From an uncultured Oscillospiraceae bacterium (GTDB lineage: Bacteria; Bacillota; Clostridia; Oscillospirales; Oscillospiraceae), in the NCBI GenBank assembly GCA_934569225.1, contig CAKTKC010000013.1:1-64000 (forward strand): 64,000 nt of DNA. The letters are read 5' to 3'. This document shows, piece after piece, positions 34,367 through 41,604 of the stretch (positions are counted from its first letter, which is position 1; each line of letters opens with the position of its first letter). Under the pieces are notes generated by a model. That model did no database searches and was not told the origin of the DNA. It saw only the letters and a list, made by a program, of their open reading frames with translations. The translations under genes and the position numbers were made by a program.

Positions 34367-34443
34367 GGAGGCATAGCTCAGCTGGTTAGAGCGCATGCTT
34401 CACACGCATGAGGTCACAGGTTCGAGTCCTGTTGTCTCCACCA
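34367..34443 (+). tRNA. tRNA-Val (anticodon CAC)
   Basis: The cloverleaf closes: acceptor GGAGGCA pairs with TGTCTCC, D-arm GCTC/GAGC, anticodon stem CATGC/GCATG with loop TTCACAC, and T-loop GGTTCGAGTCC. CCA is encoded. The anticodon CAC reads the valine codon GTG. Confidence 0.93.
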
Positions 34444-34453
34444 GGTATTATAT

Positions 34454-34527
34454 AGAGGATTTGTGTAACGGTAGCACACCGGACTCTGACTCCGTTTGCG
34501 GGGGTTCGAATCCCTCATCCTCTGCCA
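34454..34527 (+). tRNA. tRNA-Gln (anticodon CTG)
   Basis: Acceptor AGAGGAT pairs with ATCCTCT, the anticodon loop is CTCTGAC, the T-arm is GGGGTTCGAATCCC, and CCA is encoded. The anticodon CTG reads the glutamine codon CAG. It lies ten bases after tRNA-Val in the same transcript. Confidence 0.9.
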
Positions 34528-34564
34528 AGTCCACTGTAGTCGTAAGATTGCAGTGGACTTTTTT
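34527..34564 (+). terminator. Terminator of the tRNA unit
   Basis: AAGTCCACTG pairs with CAGTGGACTT and runs into TTTTTTG. Confidence 0.85.
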
Positions 34565-34569
34565 GCACC

Positions 34570-34600
34570 AAGGGCGCTCCGCTTTCATCGGAGCGCCCTT
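34570..34600 (-). terminator. Terminator after the DHHW gene
   Basis: AAGGGCGCTCCG and its perfect complement flank a seven-base loop, directly after the convergent minus-strand gene. No U-run is present on the minus side. Confidence 0.6.
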
Positions 34601-34606
34601 GATGCT

Positions 34607-35701
34607 TCATTTGATTGCCGCGCTGTTGTTCAGCAGCAGCGTGCTGTAGAGGAACAGCACGTCCTGGCCGTGAAAGTCCAGGAACTGCCCCAGATAGTCG
34701 CTTCGGATGTACCGAAGATCAACCAGCGTTACTTTGGCGTAGTCGTTTACCAGCAGCGGAACGATGCTGCTTCCGAAGGAATCCCGGAATACGATCAGCT
34801 CCCGGTCGGTGGCTGCGTTGGGGTTTTCGATGGTCAGCAGGCTCCGGGCGCCGGAGAGATACACGTCGTACAGGTCTTTGCTGTCTAATTTGGTCATGTC
34901 GTAGACGGCGGTGGTTTCGCCCGTTTCGTAGTCGTACACCCGGCAGCCGTTCAGAAGGTCGCTTTTCAGCAGATACATGGTGTCCGGCTGCATGGGCAGC
35001 GCCGCCTGGCCGTAGTACACGCCGTAGAAGGGCTTGTCCAGCGGGGTGACGGTGTAATCCTCCTGCCGGGGAGAGGACACGCCCAGCGCCTGACACAGCG
35101 TCTGTGCCGCCGGGAGCAGCTGCTCCTGCCGCCAATGGGTGTCGGTGCGGTAATAGTCCTGAATGGACAGACTGTCCGTCAGGCGAACGGGAGACGCCCA
35201 GGGCATCCCGTCCTCCACCAGAGAAAAAAGCCGGTCATAGTCCAGAGACAGCTGCCCGGCGGATTGCGCAAGATAGAAGCCTTTGTCCGGGACGATGGCA
35301 AGGTAAATTCTGGAATCGGAGGAGGAAAGATAGGTTTCGTATACGCTGCTGAACCGCTCCAGCGCGTGGTTGATCGAGGCTTCGCTCAGGGGGTATTCCT
35401 GAGCCGCGGCATAGCCCTGGGAAATATAAATGCCGCTTTTGTCGCTTTGCCGCAGAATGAAGCGGTGGAACAGGGACTTGGCCTCCCGGAAGGTGTCCCG
35501 CAGGGGGAACTGATCCAGGCTGGCATCCTCAAAATCCGTCATGAAGCTGCCGTCCAGCAGCGTTTTTGCCTGAATGGCAGGCTTCTGCGCCAGTTGGCGG
35601 CGCTCCGCGACGGAAATGTCCCGGCTGGGCGCCAGCCACGCCCACACAGCCAGCACCGCCCAGACAGCCGCAACAATGATTGCGCAAATTCGATTCTTCA
35701 T
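34607..35701 (-). CDS. DHHW-family protein (AlgX/AlgJ-like SGNH-fold)
   Basis: This 364-residue protein has an N-terminal signal-anchor helix (residues 5-24) and an extracellular domain. The family motif appears as TDTHW near residue 191, with the nucleophile-like FRDSFGSS in the C-terminal third. These two motifs match the catalytic Asp-His and Ser of AlgJ/AlgX-type O-acetyltransferases. It lies 12 bases downstream of an MBOAT gene, so the pair probably moves acyl groups onto an extracellular polysaccharide or wall polymer. The substrate is unknown. Confidence 0.85.
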   Translation of the reverse strand: MKNRICAIIVAAVWAVLAVWAWLAPSRDISVAERRQLAQKPAIQAKTLLDGSFMTDFEDASLDQFPLRDTFREAKSLFHRFILRQSDKSGIYISQGYAAAQEYPLSEASINHALERFSSVYETYLSSSDSRIYLAIVPDKGFYLAQSAGQLSLDYDRLFSLVEDGMPWASPVRLTDSLSIQDYYRTDTHWRQEQLLPAAQTLCQALGVSSPRQEDYTVTPLDKPFYGVYYGQAALPMQPDTMYLLKSDLLNGCRVYDYETGETTAVYDMTKLDSKDLYDVYLSGARSLLTIENPNAATDRELIVFRDSFGSSIVPLLVNDYAKVTLVDLRYIRSDYLGQFLDFHGQDVLFLYSTLLLNNSAAIK

Positions 35702-35713
35702 ACCTTCGCCCCC

Positions 35714-37093
35714 TTAAAACCGGAAATACAGGAACGGGCTGAAGGAGCCATCCACCAGATAGGCCGTGCAGACGATCAGTAGCGCCAGCATTGCCGCGGC
35801 TTCCAGTACGACGCCCGCCTTCGTTCCGTCAATGCGCCGCGCCGCGTTTTTCACCACTGGCGTGGAGCCGAGAATGCCCAGCACGAACAGGACGGCATAG
35901 CTTTTCAGGTAGTACAGCGTTTCGGCGGAGGTCAGGCTCAGCCACCCGAAGCCGAACAGTCCGGCAAAGTCCTGCCCCGCCTGGGCAAGACTGTCCGCGT
36001 TGAACAGAACAAAGCTGAGGACCACCGCCAGCAGCACATAGCCATGGCGCAGGACGCCCGGCAGCCTTTGCAGGGCGGGAATCCACTTTTCCGCCAGCAG
36101 CAGTGCGGCAAACAGCAGCCCCCACAGCACGAAATTCCACGCCGCGCCGTGCCACAGCCCCGTAAGCATCCACACGGTGAGGATATTAAGGACCCACCGT
36201 CGGCGGCTGACCCGGCTGCCGCCCATGGGGATATACACATAATCCCGGAACCAGCTGCCAAGGCTGATATGCCACCGCCGCCAGAACTCCGTGACGCTCC
36301 TGGAGAGGTAGGGATAGTCGAAATTCTCGACGAAGTGGAACCCCAGCACCCGCCCCAGACCGATGGCCATGTCGGAATAACCGGAAAAGTCGAAGTAGAT
36401 GTTCAGGGTGAAGGCCACGGCGTACATCCAGTAAAACAGGACGGACTTTTCGTTGCTCTGTCGGAACAGCTGGATCAGCAGGGCAAAATTATCCGCAAGG
36501 ATGACCTTTTTTCCCAGCCCCACCAGGAAGCGCCGCAGTCCCACCGCCGCATTTTCCCAGCTGTGCTCCCGGTGCTCCAGTTCCCGGGCAATGTCCGCGT
36601 AACGGACGATGGGGCCTGCGATAAGCTGGGGGAACAGGGCGACATACGCGCCGAAGTTGATCAGATTTTTCTGCGCCGGGACGCTGCCGCGATAGACGTC
36701 GATGGTGTAGCTCAGGCACTGGAAGGTGTAAAAGCTGATGCCGATGGGCAGCGCCAGGTGAAGCAGCGGGATTTTCAGGCCGGTGACGGCGTTCAGACTT
36801 CCGATAAAGAAGTCCGCGTACTTGAACACCCCCAGCAGACCCACGCTGATGACGATGGACGCCAGCAGCCAAAGCTTTTTCCGGCTCCGGGAGCGTTCGA
36901 TGCCCAGGCCGCAGACATAACACAGCAGGATGGTGAACACCATCAGGGGCAGCAGCCGCAGCTCCCCCCAGCCGTAAAAAATCAGGCTGGCAAGGAGCAG
37001 AACGGCGTTTTTCCCCTTCCGGGGCGTGAGAAAATACACCGCCAGCACCGCCGGGAGGAAATAGTATAAAAAGGGAATACTTGAAAAAACCAT
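35714..37093 (-). CDS. MBOAT-family O-acyltransferase (AlgI/DltB-like)
   Basis: This 459-residue polytopic membrane enzyme has the MBOAT signatures ALPIGISFYTFQ, FPQLIAGPI, the DFSGYSDMAIGLG stretch and the catalytic His in LTGLWHGAAWNF. It transfers acyl groups through the membrane to an outside acceptor, working with the DHHW protein encoded next to it. AGGAG precedes the ATG. A terminator-like hairpin separates it from the upstream DUF4358 gene, so it may be only partly cotranscribed with mntP-vanZ-DUF4358. Confidence 0.92.
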   Translation of the reverse strand: MVFSSIPFLYYFLPAVLAVYFLTPRKGKNAVLLLASLIFYGWGELRLLPLMVFTILLCYVCGLGIERSRSRKKLWLLASIVISVGLLGVFKYADFFIGSLNAVTGLKIPLLHLALPIGISFYTFQCLSYTIDVYRGSVPAQKNLINFGAYVALFPQLIAGPIVRYADIARELEHREHSWENAAVGLRRFLVGLGKKVILADNFALLIQLFRQSNEKSVLFYWMYAVAFTLNIYFDFSGYSDMAIGLGRVLGFHFVENFDYPYLSRSVTEFWRRWHISLGSWFRDYVYIPMGGSRVSRRRWVLNILTVWMLTGLWHGAAWNFVLWGLLFAALLLAEKWIPALQRLPGVLRHGYVLLAVVLSFVLFNADSLAQAGQDFAGLFGFGWLSLTSAETLYYLKSYAVLFVLGILGSTPVVKNAARRIDGTKAGVVLEAAAMLALLIVCTAYLVDGSFSPFLYFRF

Positions 37094-37122
37094 AGGCGTG
37101 TTCGCTCCTGAGAACTCTTATA

Positions 37123-37153
37123 AAAATGGCAGCGATTCCATCGCTGCCATTTT
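37123..37153 (-). terminator. Terminator between DUF4358 and MBOAT genes
   Basis: AAAATGGCAGCGA and its perfect complement flank a five-base loop, and the stem ends in a U-run on the minus strand. It would end or attenuate the mntP operon transcript. Confidence 0.75.
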
Positions 37154-37160
37154 GGAAACC

Positions 37161-37697
37161 TTAAATCACAAATTCGGGTTCGCCGACCACCTTGCCGAAG
37201 GCGTCCACAAAGGACTGGGCGGTAAGGTCGTAGCTGGTGTCCAGCATAATGAGCATCACCACGTCGCGGTAGCCGGTGACCAGCATGTCGTCCGCTTCCA
37301 CGCAGACCCACTTGCGGGGGTTGATGCCGGACTTCATGGCCTCGGCGACGGACTTGATATCCTCGCCCGGAGCGACCCGCACCATGACCATGGAAAAGGC
37401 AATGGAACCGATCATCGGCTCGAACACTGCGGCCTCCGTCAGCACGCCGGCGTTATCCAGACCGGTGTAGCTCTTGATGGCCCACTGTCCTTCCTCGCTG
37501 GTGTCGGTGAGGTCGATGGTCTCGACGCCGCCGTCGAACTCCACCGGCTGCTGGGCAACGATTTCGTTCAGCAGCTCCTCCACGGTTCCCTCCACCTGAT
37601 CGGGGGAGGTGGTTTCCGCGGGCTTGGATCCGGCACAGCCGGAAAACAGGGACAGCGCCAGCGCTGCCGCCAGAATTACAGACAAATATTTTTTCAT
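37161..37697 (-). CDS. DUF4358 lipoprotein
   Basis: This 178-residue lipoprotein has signal peptide MKKYLSVILA and a lipobox ending at Cys21 (LFSGC). The mature part begins with a Pro/Thr-rich linker and carries the DUF4358 pattern with SGINPRKWVCVEADD and GYRDVVMLIM. This domain is common near MBOAT/DHHW genes of Clostridia, which fits the layout here, but its function is unknown. Its ATG overlaps the vanZ stop (ATGA), so it is translationally coupled to vanZ and mntP. Confidence 0.85.
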   Translation of the reverse strand: MKKYLSVILAAALALSLFSGCAGSKPAETTSPDQVEGTVEELLNEIVAQQPVEFDGGVETIDLTDTSEEGQWAIKSYTGLDNAGVLTEAAVFEPMIGSIAFSMVMVRVAPGEDIKSVAEAMKSGINPRKWVCVEADDMLVTGYRDVVMLIMLDTSYDLTAQSFVDAFGKVVGEPEFVI

Positions 37698-38158
37698 GTT
37701 TCATTTCCTCCGGAATTTTTTCGGGTAGATCGTCTCTTCCAATAAGCATGCCCCAAAAACAGCAGAAGCATACCGGCAGCCGCGCCGCAGCTGTCGATGC
37801 ACACGTCCCGGATGCCGGGGCCGCGGCCGGGGACGAAGATCTGGATGGTCTCGTCGATGCAGGCAGCGGCCACGCACAGCGCAAATGCCGGAAGCGGCTT
37901 CTTCCCCAGCATTCCGAACAGCCAGCCAAGCAGCAGTCCCAACGCGCTGAATTCGACAAAGTGGGCAAATTTCCGCAGCAGGCCGTCGCCGGATAGGGTC
38001 GCTTCGCCGGGATTGAACAGGCCGTCCAGGAACACCTTCAGCGTGCCGCTAATCTGCCCCGAGGCTTCCGCCGGGAGCAGGGAATTGCCCCAGATGAAAA
38101 CCAGATTGCAGATAAGCAGCACCGTACACACCGTCATGCGGCGTTTTGTGCGCTTCAC
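37694..38158 (-). CDS. VanZ-like membrane protein
   Basis: This 154-residue protein has four hydrophobic segments and the VanZ motifs WGNSLLPA, RKFAHFVEFSALG and ACIDETIQIFVPGRGP followed by DVCIDS. VanZ gives low-level teicoplanin resistance, but most family members have no known role. It starts inside the stop of mntP (ATGA overlap) and ends inside the start of DUF4358. Confidence 0.88.
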   Translation of the reverse strand: MKRTKRRMTVCTVLLICNLVFIWGNSLLPAEASGQISGTLKVFLDGLFNPGEATLSGDGLLRKFAHFVEFSALGLLLGWLFGMLGKKPLPAFALCVAAACIDETIQIFVPGRGPGIRDVCIDSCGAAAGMLLLFLGHAYWKRRSTRKNSGGNET

Positions 38159-38736
38159 GTCAGAACCCCCAGATGCTCCAGCAGGATTTTCACACCCAGC
38201 AGGATCAGGATAACGCCGCCGGCAAGCTCCGCCTTTTTCTCGTACCGGCTGCCGAACACGTTGCCGATCTTCACGCCCAGAGCGGACAGCAGGCAGGTGC
38301 AGATGCCGATGAAGGCCGCCGCCAGCCAGATGTTAACGCTGCCGACCATGGCAAGGGAAATCCCCACCGCCAGCGCGTCGATGGAGGTCGCCACGGCCAT
38401 GAGGAACATGGTTTTGACGGACAGATCGGCGTCTTTTTCCGGGTTATCGCCGGATTCGTCCTTCTTTTCCAGGGCTTCCTTCAGCATATTGATGCCGATG
38501 ATGGCCAGCAGTGCAAATGCGACCCAATGGTCAAAGGCCTCAATGGCGTCCGCAAACAGCGCGCCCAGAAAAAAGCCGATGGTGGGCATCAGCGCCTGAA
38601 AGCCGCCGAACCAGAGGCCACAGGTCGCCTCCGCTTTCAGCGTTGCCTTTTTCATGGCAAGACCCTTGCATACGGATACCGCGAAGGCGTCCATACTCAG
38701 CCCCACCGCCAGCAAAAATAGTTCTCCGATTCCCAT
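38155..38736 (-). CDS. mntP: Manganese efflux pump MntP
   Basis: This 193-residue protein has six membrane helices and two repeats of the MntP signature: SMDAFAVSVCKG near residue 14, and SIDALAVGISLA with its conserved Asp. It exports Mn2+ when levels are high. Directly upstream lies an yybP-ykoY manganese riboswitch, which supports the function independently. vanZ and DUF4358 are cotranscribed with overlapping codons. Confidence 0.94.
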   Translation of the reverse strand: MGIGELFLLAVGLSMDAFAVSVCKGLAMKKATLKAEATCGLWFGGFQALMPTIGFFLGALFADAIEAFDHWVAFALLAIIGINMLKEALEKKDESGDNPEKDADLSVKTMFLMAVATSIDALAVGISLAMVGSVNIWLAAAFIGICTCLLSALGVKIGNVFGSRYEKKAELAGGVILILLGVKILLEHLGVLT

Positions 38737-38769
38737 AAAAATCCTCCGTACTGAACCAAATACAGGTCA

Positions 38770-38887
38770 GCACAGAGAAACGAAGAGACTGTACCGGCCT
38801 GCAAAAGTCTCGTCATTTCAGGCTGAACCGGGGTCGCCCCAGTATGTCGATTCAGTCCCGCGTTGTGCGCCGACTACTCCCTCTTCA
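38770..38887 (-). ncRNA. yybP-ykoY manganese riboswitch
   Basis: On the minus strand the leader begins with AGAGGGAGTAG and later has the family block CCTGAAATGACGAGACTTTT followed by GCAGG. These are the two conserved loops that form the Mn2+ site in yybP-ykoY RNAs. It sits between a clear promoter and mntP. A downstream hairpin region before the ribosome site (about 38745-38790) probably acts as expression platform. Mn2+ binding should turn mntP on. Confidence 0.88.
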
Positions 38888-38893
38888 CGGCGC

Positions 38894-38922
38894 ATTATAG
38901 CAAAGATTCCCCCGCTCGTCAA
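38894..38922 (-). promoter_or_regulatory. Promoter of the mntP operon
   Basis: On the minus strand TTGACG and TATAAT are separated by 17 bases, just upstream of the riboswitch. Confidence 0.85.
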
Positions 38923-38949
38923 GGCGAAGCGGAGGAATACACAGTTATT

Positions 38950-39258
38950 TTACAAATGGCTCATTGCCCATTCCACGATCAGCACCGCGGCGCTGCTGCT
39001 TAAGGCGACCACGATCAGGCTCTTGCCCCGGTAGGCCAGAACCACCGCCACCGCCAGCGCCGCCGCGCCGCTCAAGATCGAGGCGGTGCTGCTGAGAATG
39101 GAGGGGAACGTCATGGCCGTCAGGCAGCAGTATGGAACGTAGTGCAAAAACGAGCGCAGGAAGCGGCTTTGAATGGGCTTGCGGAAAATTGTCATGGGCA
39201 GGACGCGGATAAGATAGGTCGTCAGCGCCATGGCGAGGATGTACAGATACATGTTCAT
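38950..39258 (-). CDS. azlD: AzlD branched-chain amino acid transport protein
   Basis: This 102-residue protein has four membrane segments and the AzlD pattern ALTTYLIRVLP and FLHYVPYCCLTAMTFP. The ATG at 39258 overlaps the azlC stop (ATGA). A longer in-frame extension upstream is only the shadow of azlC. With AzlC it forms an exporter of branched-chain amino acids or analogues. Confidence 0.9.
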   Translation of the reverse strand: MNMYLYILAMALTTYLIRVLPMTIFRKPIQSRFLRSFLHYVPYCCLTAMTFPSILSSTASILSGAAALAVAVVLAYRGKSLIVVALSSSAAVLIVEWAMSHL

Positions 39259-39965
39259 GCCGCTTCCCTCTCTTCCTTCACCGGGAACAGCGCGGCGCAG
39301 ATGGCGGCGGCGGCCACGGTGCAGACCACGATGGACAGTCCCGGGGAAACGGTTTTCAGCCCGGGCGTCCAGGAAAACAGACTGCTGAAAATCAGCGCCA
39401 GCACCACCGCCACGAAAACATCCCGGTTCTTCTTCGCGGGGGGCACCACGATGGCGACGAACATGCCGTAGAGCATGACCCCCAGCGCCGTCCGGATGGA
39501 GAGCGGCAAAATCGACCCGGCCAGCGCGCCGCACAGCGTCCCCAGCGTCCAGCCAATAAAGGGCAGCGTCCCCAGCCCCAGCAGGAACGGCACCGTCAGG
39601 GGTGCTTCCCGCGCCATGGCCAGGGCGAAAATCTCGTCCGTATTGAAAAACGCGATCAGCAGCCGGGGCAGCAGGCCGATTCTTTCTCCCATCCGCTGGC
39701 TCAGCGCCAGGCTCATCAGAGCGTAGCGGCTGTTGATGACCAGCTGGGTCAGCACCATTTCCCACAATGTGGCGGCGGCGACGATGAGGGTCAGCCCCGC
39801 AAACTGCCCTGCGCTGGTCAGGTTCGTGGCGGAAATCAGCACCGCATCCAGCATTTTTACGCCCTGGGACACGGCCATGGCGCCGAAGCCGAAGCTCACC
39901 GAAAAATATCCCATCCCCACAGGCAGTCCACGGTTGACGCCTACGCGGTATTCATTCTTGTTCAT
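39255..39965 (-). CDS. azlC: AzlC branched-chain amino acid permease
   Basis: This 236-residue polytopic protein has the AzlC signatures SFGFGAMA, SAGQFAGL, LTQLVINSRYALMSLALS and FNTDEIFAL. The ATG at 39965 was preferred to a GTG nine bases upstream; the ribosome site (AGAGAAG) is weak. It is translationally coupled to azlD. Confidence 0.92.
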   Translation of the reverse strand: MNKNEYRVGVNRGLPVGMGYFSVSFGFGAMAVSQGVKMLDAVLISATNLTSAGQFAGLTLIVAAATLWEMVLTQLVINSRYALMSLALSQRMGERIGLLPRLLIAFFNTDEIFALAMAREAPLTVPFLLGLGTLPFIGWTLGTLCGALAGSILPLSIRTALGVMLYGMFVAIVVPPAKKNRDVFVAVVLALIFSSLFSWTPGLKTVSPGLSIVVCTVAAAAICAALFPVKEEREAA

Positions 39966-40014
39966 AAATAACACTTCTCTATGTCTCTTTTTCCCGGCAA
40001 ACGCCGCCGGGTGG

Positions 40015-40371
40015 TCAGCGGCGGACGCCCTGATATTCCATCAGCTCCAGAACGTCCTGTCCCCGCTTGGTCAGCGCCATGCTGCCCCGGAGGGTGGCGG
40101 CGTCATAGGCGGGGGTATGATAATCCTTCAGGGGTTTGTCATAGTCCAGGGAGATCAAACCCTTTTTCTCCAGACATTGCAGCAGAAGCTCTTTTCCCGG
40201 TTCCTCCGGGAAAACCGGCGCGTCCTTTTTCTGAATCACCGGCAGAAAGGCGCACTCGCCCAGCCGCCGCAGAAAGCCGATCTCTTCTTCCGTAAGCTCC
40301 AGCTCCAGGCCGCAGCCGGAACAGCCGCCGCAGCCCCCGCTGCATCCGCCGCAGGATTCACATTTGCTCAT
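40015..40371 (-). CDS. Small protein with Cys/Gly-rich N-terminus and helical C-terminal domain
   Basis: The first 21 residues hold seven cysteines in a Cys-Gly-Gly/Ser pattern (CESCGGCSGGCGGCSGCG), likely a metal-binding tail. Residues 25-118 form a helical domain that resembles a winged helix, with LTEEEIGFLRRL at its start and ALTKRGQDVLELMEY near the end. AGGAGG precedes the ATG. I do not recognise a named family for the whole protein. A metal- or redox-responsive regulator is possible but unproven. Confidence 0.7.
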   Translation of the reverse strand: MSKCESCGGCSGGCGGCSGCGLELELTEEEIGFLRRLGECAFLPVIQKKDAPVFPEEPGKELLLQCLEKKGLISLDYDKPLKDYHTPAYDAATLRGSMALTKRGQDVLELMEYQGVRR

Positions 40372-40481
40372 ATTCGGTGTCCTCCTGTTTCTTTCAGGGT
40401 ATCATAGCAGATGGGCGGCAAAATGTCAAATTGCGACCCGTCTGAAAATTTCTGCCCATTCGACGTAAAATGCGTTTTCCC

Positions 40482-40510
40482 TTGCGCTTTTTTCAAAATT
40501 AGGGTATACT
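40482..40510 (+). promoter_or_regulatory. trxA promoter
   Basis: TTGCGC and TATACT are separated by 17 bases, 33 bases before the trxA start. Confidence 0.65.
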
Positions 40511-40543
40511 AGAGGCACAGAAAAATACCAAGGAGGAATTGTT

Positions 40544-40852
40544 ATGTCCGTCATGCACATTACGAAGGCCAACTACGACGAGCTGGTGAAAAACAGCGAT
40601 AAGCCCGTGCTGCTGGATTTCTGGGCGCCCTGGTGCGGCCCGTGCCGGATGGTCGGCCCCATTGTGGAGGAGATCGCCCAGGAGCGGGAGGATATCGCCG
40701 TGGGCAAGATCAACGTGGACGAGGAAGTGGAGCTTGCCATGGAATTCGACGTCGCCAGCATTCCCACGCTGGTGGTCGTGGAACACGGTGAGGTCATGAA
40801 CAAGGCCATCGGCTACATGCCGAAGGCGGAGATCGAGGAACTGCTGGGATAA
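40544..40852 (+). CDS. trxA: Thioredoxin
   Basis: This 102-residue thioredoxin has the active site WCGPC (Cys31 and Cys34), the buried Asp in LLDFWAPW and the cis-Pro in ASIPTL. It reduces disulfides in the cytoplasm with thioredoxin reductase, whose gene is not nearby. AAGGAGG precedes the ATG. Confidence 0.95.
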   Translation: MSVMHITKANYDELVKNSDKPVLLDFWAPWCGPCRMVGPIVEEIAQEREDIAVGKINVDEEVELAMEFDVASIPTLVVVEHGEVMNKAIGYMPKAEIEELLG

Positions 40853-40860
40853 AAGAACGC

Positions 40861-40884
40861 AGGCGGCGCTTGAAAGCGCCGCCT
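40861..40884. repeat. 24-bp hairpin, left copy flanking a MITE-like element
   Basis: The perfect palindrome-type hairpin AGGCGGCGCTTGAAAGCGCC followed by GCCT is repeated exactly, in the same orientation, at 41089-41112. It would serve as the trxA terminator stem. Confidence 0.8.
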
Positions 40885-41088
40885 CAGACTGTCAAAAAAG
40901 GCCGTTGGCCTTTTTTGACAAGAGGATTGCAGTCTGCTGCGCGCACTTCTTGTCCGCCTTTGGCGGACAATTCGCACACTTGCAGCCTGTAAGGTATTTT
41001 CCGCCAGGTACACGCCCCGGCAGAAAATGATCTGACTTTATTTGCCGCCTGCGGGCGGCAAACTCTGCGAGGCTTTTTTGACAGACTA
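40885..41088. mobile_element. 204-bp MITE-like non-coding element
   Basis: The ends are inverted repeats: CAGACTGTCAAAAAAG on the left and, on the opposite strand at the right, TAGTCTGTCAAAAAAG (14 of 16 matching). Inside are further strong hairpins: TGTCAAAAAAGGCC/GGCCTTTTTTGACA, TTGTCCGCC/GGCGGACAA and TTTGCCGCC/GGCGGCAAA. No protein is encoded. Exact 24-bp direct repeats flank it. Confidence 0.65.
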
Positions 41089-41112
41089 AGGCGGCGCTTG
41101 AAAGCGCCGCCT
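41089..41112. repeat. 24-bp hairpin, right copy flanking a MITE-like element
   Basis: Identical to 40861-40884. It lies three bases after the stop of the convergent regulator gene and would be its terminator stem. Confidence 0.8.
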
Positions 41113-41115
41113 GAT

Positions 41116-41487
41116 TTATTTCTTGTGCTGGTAATAGTACTGCTTGATGGCCTGGAAGGACTCGTCGCTGATGACGTGCTCGATCCGGCATGCGTCGTCG
41201 GTGGCGGTCTTTTCGTCCACACCCAGACGGATCAGCAGCTCCGAGAGCACCGTGTGGCGCTCGTAGATCGTCTCCGCCAGCTTTTTCCCGGAATCCGTCA
41301 GCGTGATCGCGCCGTCTTTTTCCACGAGGATATATCCGCCCTCCCGGAGAATGCCCATCGCGCGGGAAACGCTGGGCTTGGAATACCCCAGATATTCGCT
41401 GACGTCAATGGAGCGGACATACCCGCTTTTCTTCGCCAGCACCAGTATAGCCTCAAGATACATTTCACCCGATTCCCGGACAGTCAT
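41116..41487 (-). CDS. DtxR/MntR-family metal-dependent repressor
   Basis: This 123-residue protein starts at the ATG at 41487, nine bases after AGGAG; the ATG at 41496 touches the ribosome site and is unlikely. It has an N-terminal winged helix (SIDVSEYLGYSKPSVSRAM) and a helical metal-binding dimerisation domain with TIYERHTVL and ACRIEHVISDE, the usual Glu/His ligands. It has no SH3-like domain, as in MntR. It probably senses manganese or iron. mntP and its riboswitch lie 2.4 kb away, but no operator could be identified. Confidence 0.85.
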   Translation of the reverse strand: MTVRESGEMYLEAILVLAKKSGYVRSIDVSEYLGYSKPSVSRAMGILREGGYILVEKDGAITLTDSGKKLAETIYERHTVLSELLIRLGVDEKTATDDACRIEHVISDESFQAIKQYYYQHKK

Positions 41488-41554
41488 TCGGCTCATCTCC
41501 TTTTTATAAGAATATCACACTTTCCAGCCGAATGCAAGCGGCGGATTTCATTAA

Positions 41555-41586
41555 AAACAGAAAGGGCTGCCTGTATGGCAGCCCTT
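41555..41586 (-). terminator. Terminator after the enolase-superfamily gene
   Basis: On the minus strand GGGCTGCC-ataca-GGCAGCCC is followed by TTTCTGTTTTT. Confidence 0.8.
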
Positions 41587-41604
41587 GTGTGCACCTTATC
41601 TTTC

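Noticed and set aside
40861..41112. Possible two-repeat CRISPR made of the duplicated 24-bp hairpins
   Set aside because: The spacing is 204 bp, there are only two copies, and no cas gene is nearby; terminal inverted repeats favour a mobile element.
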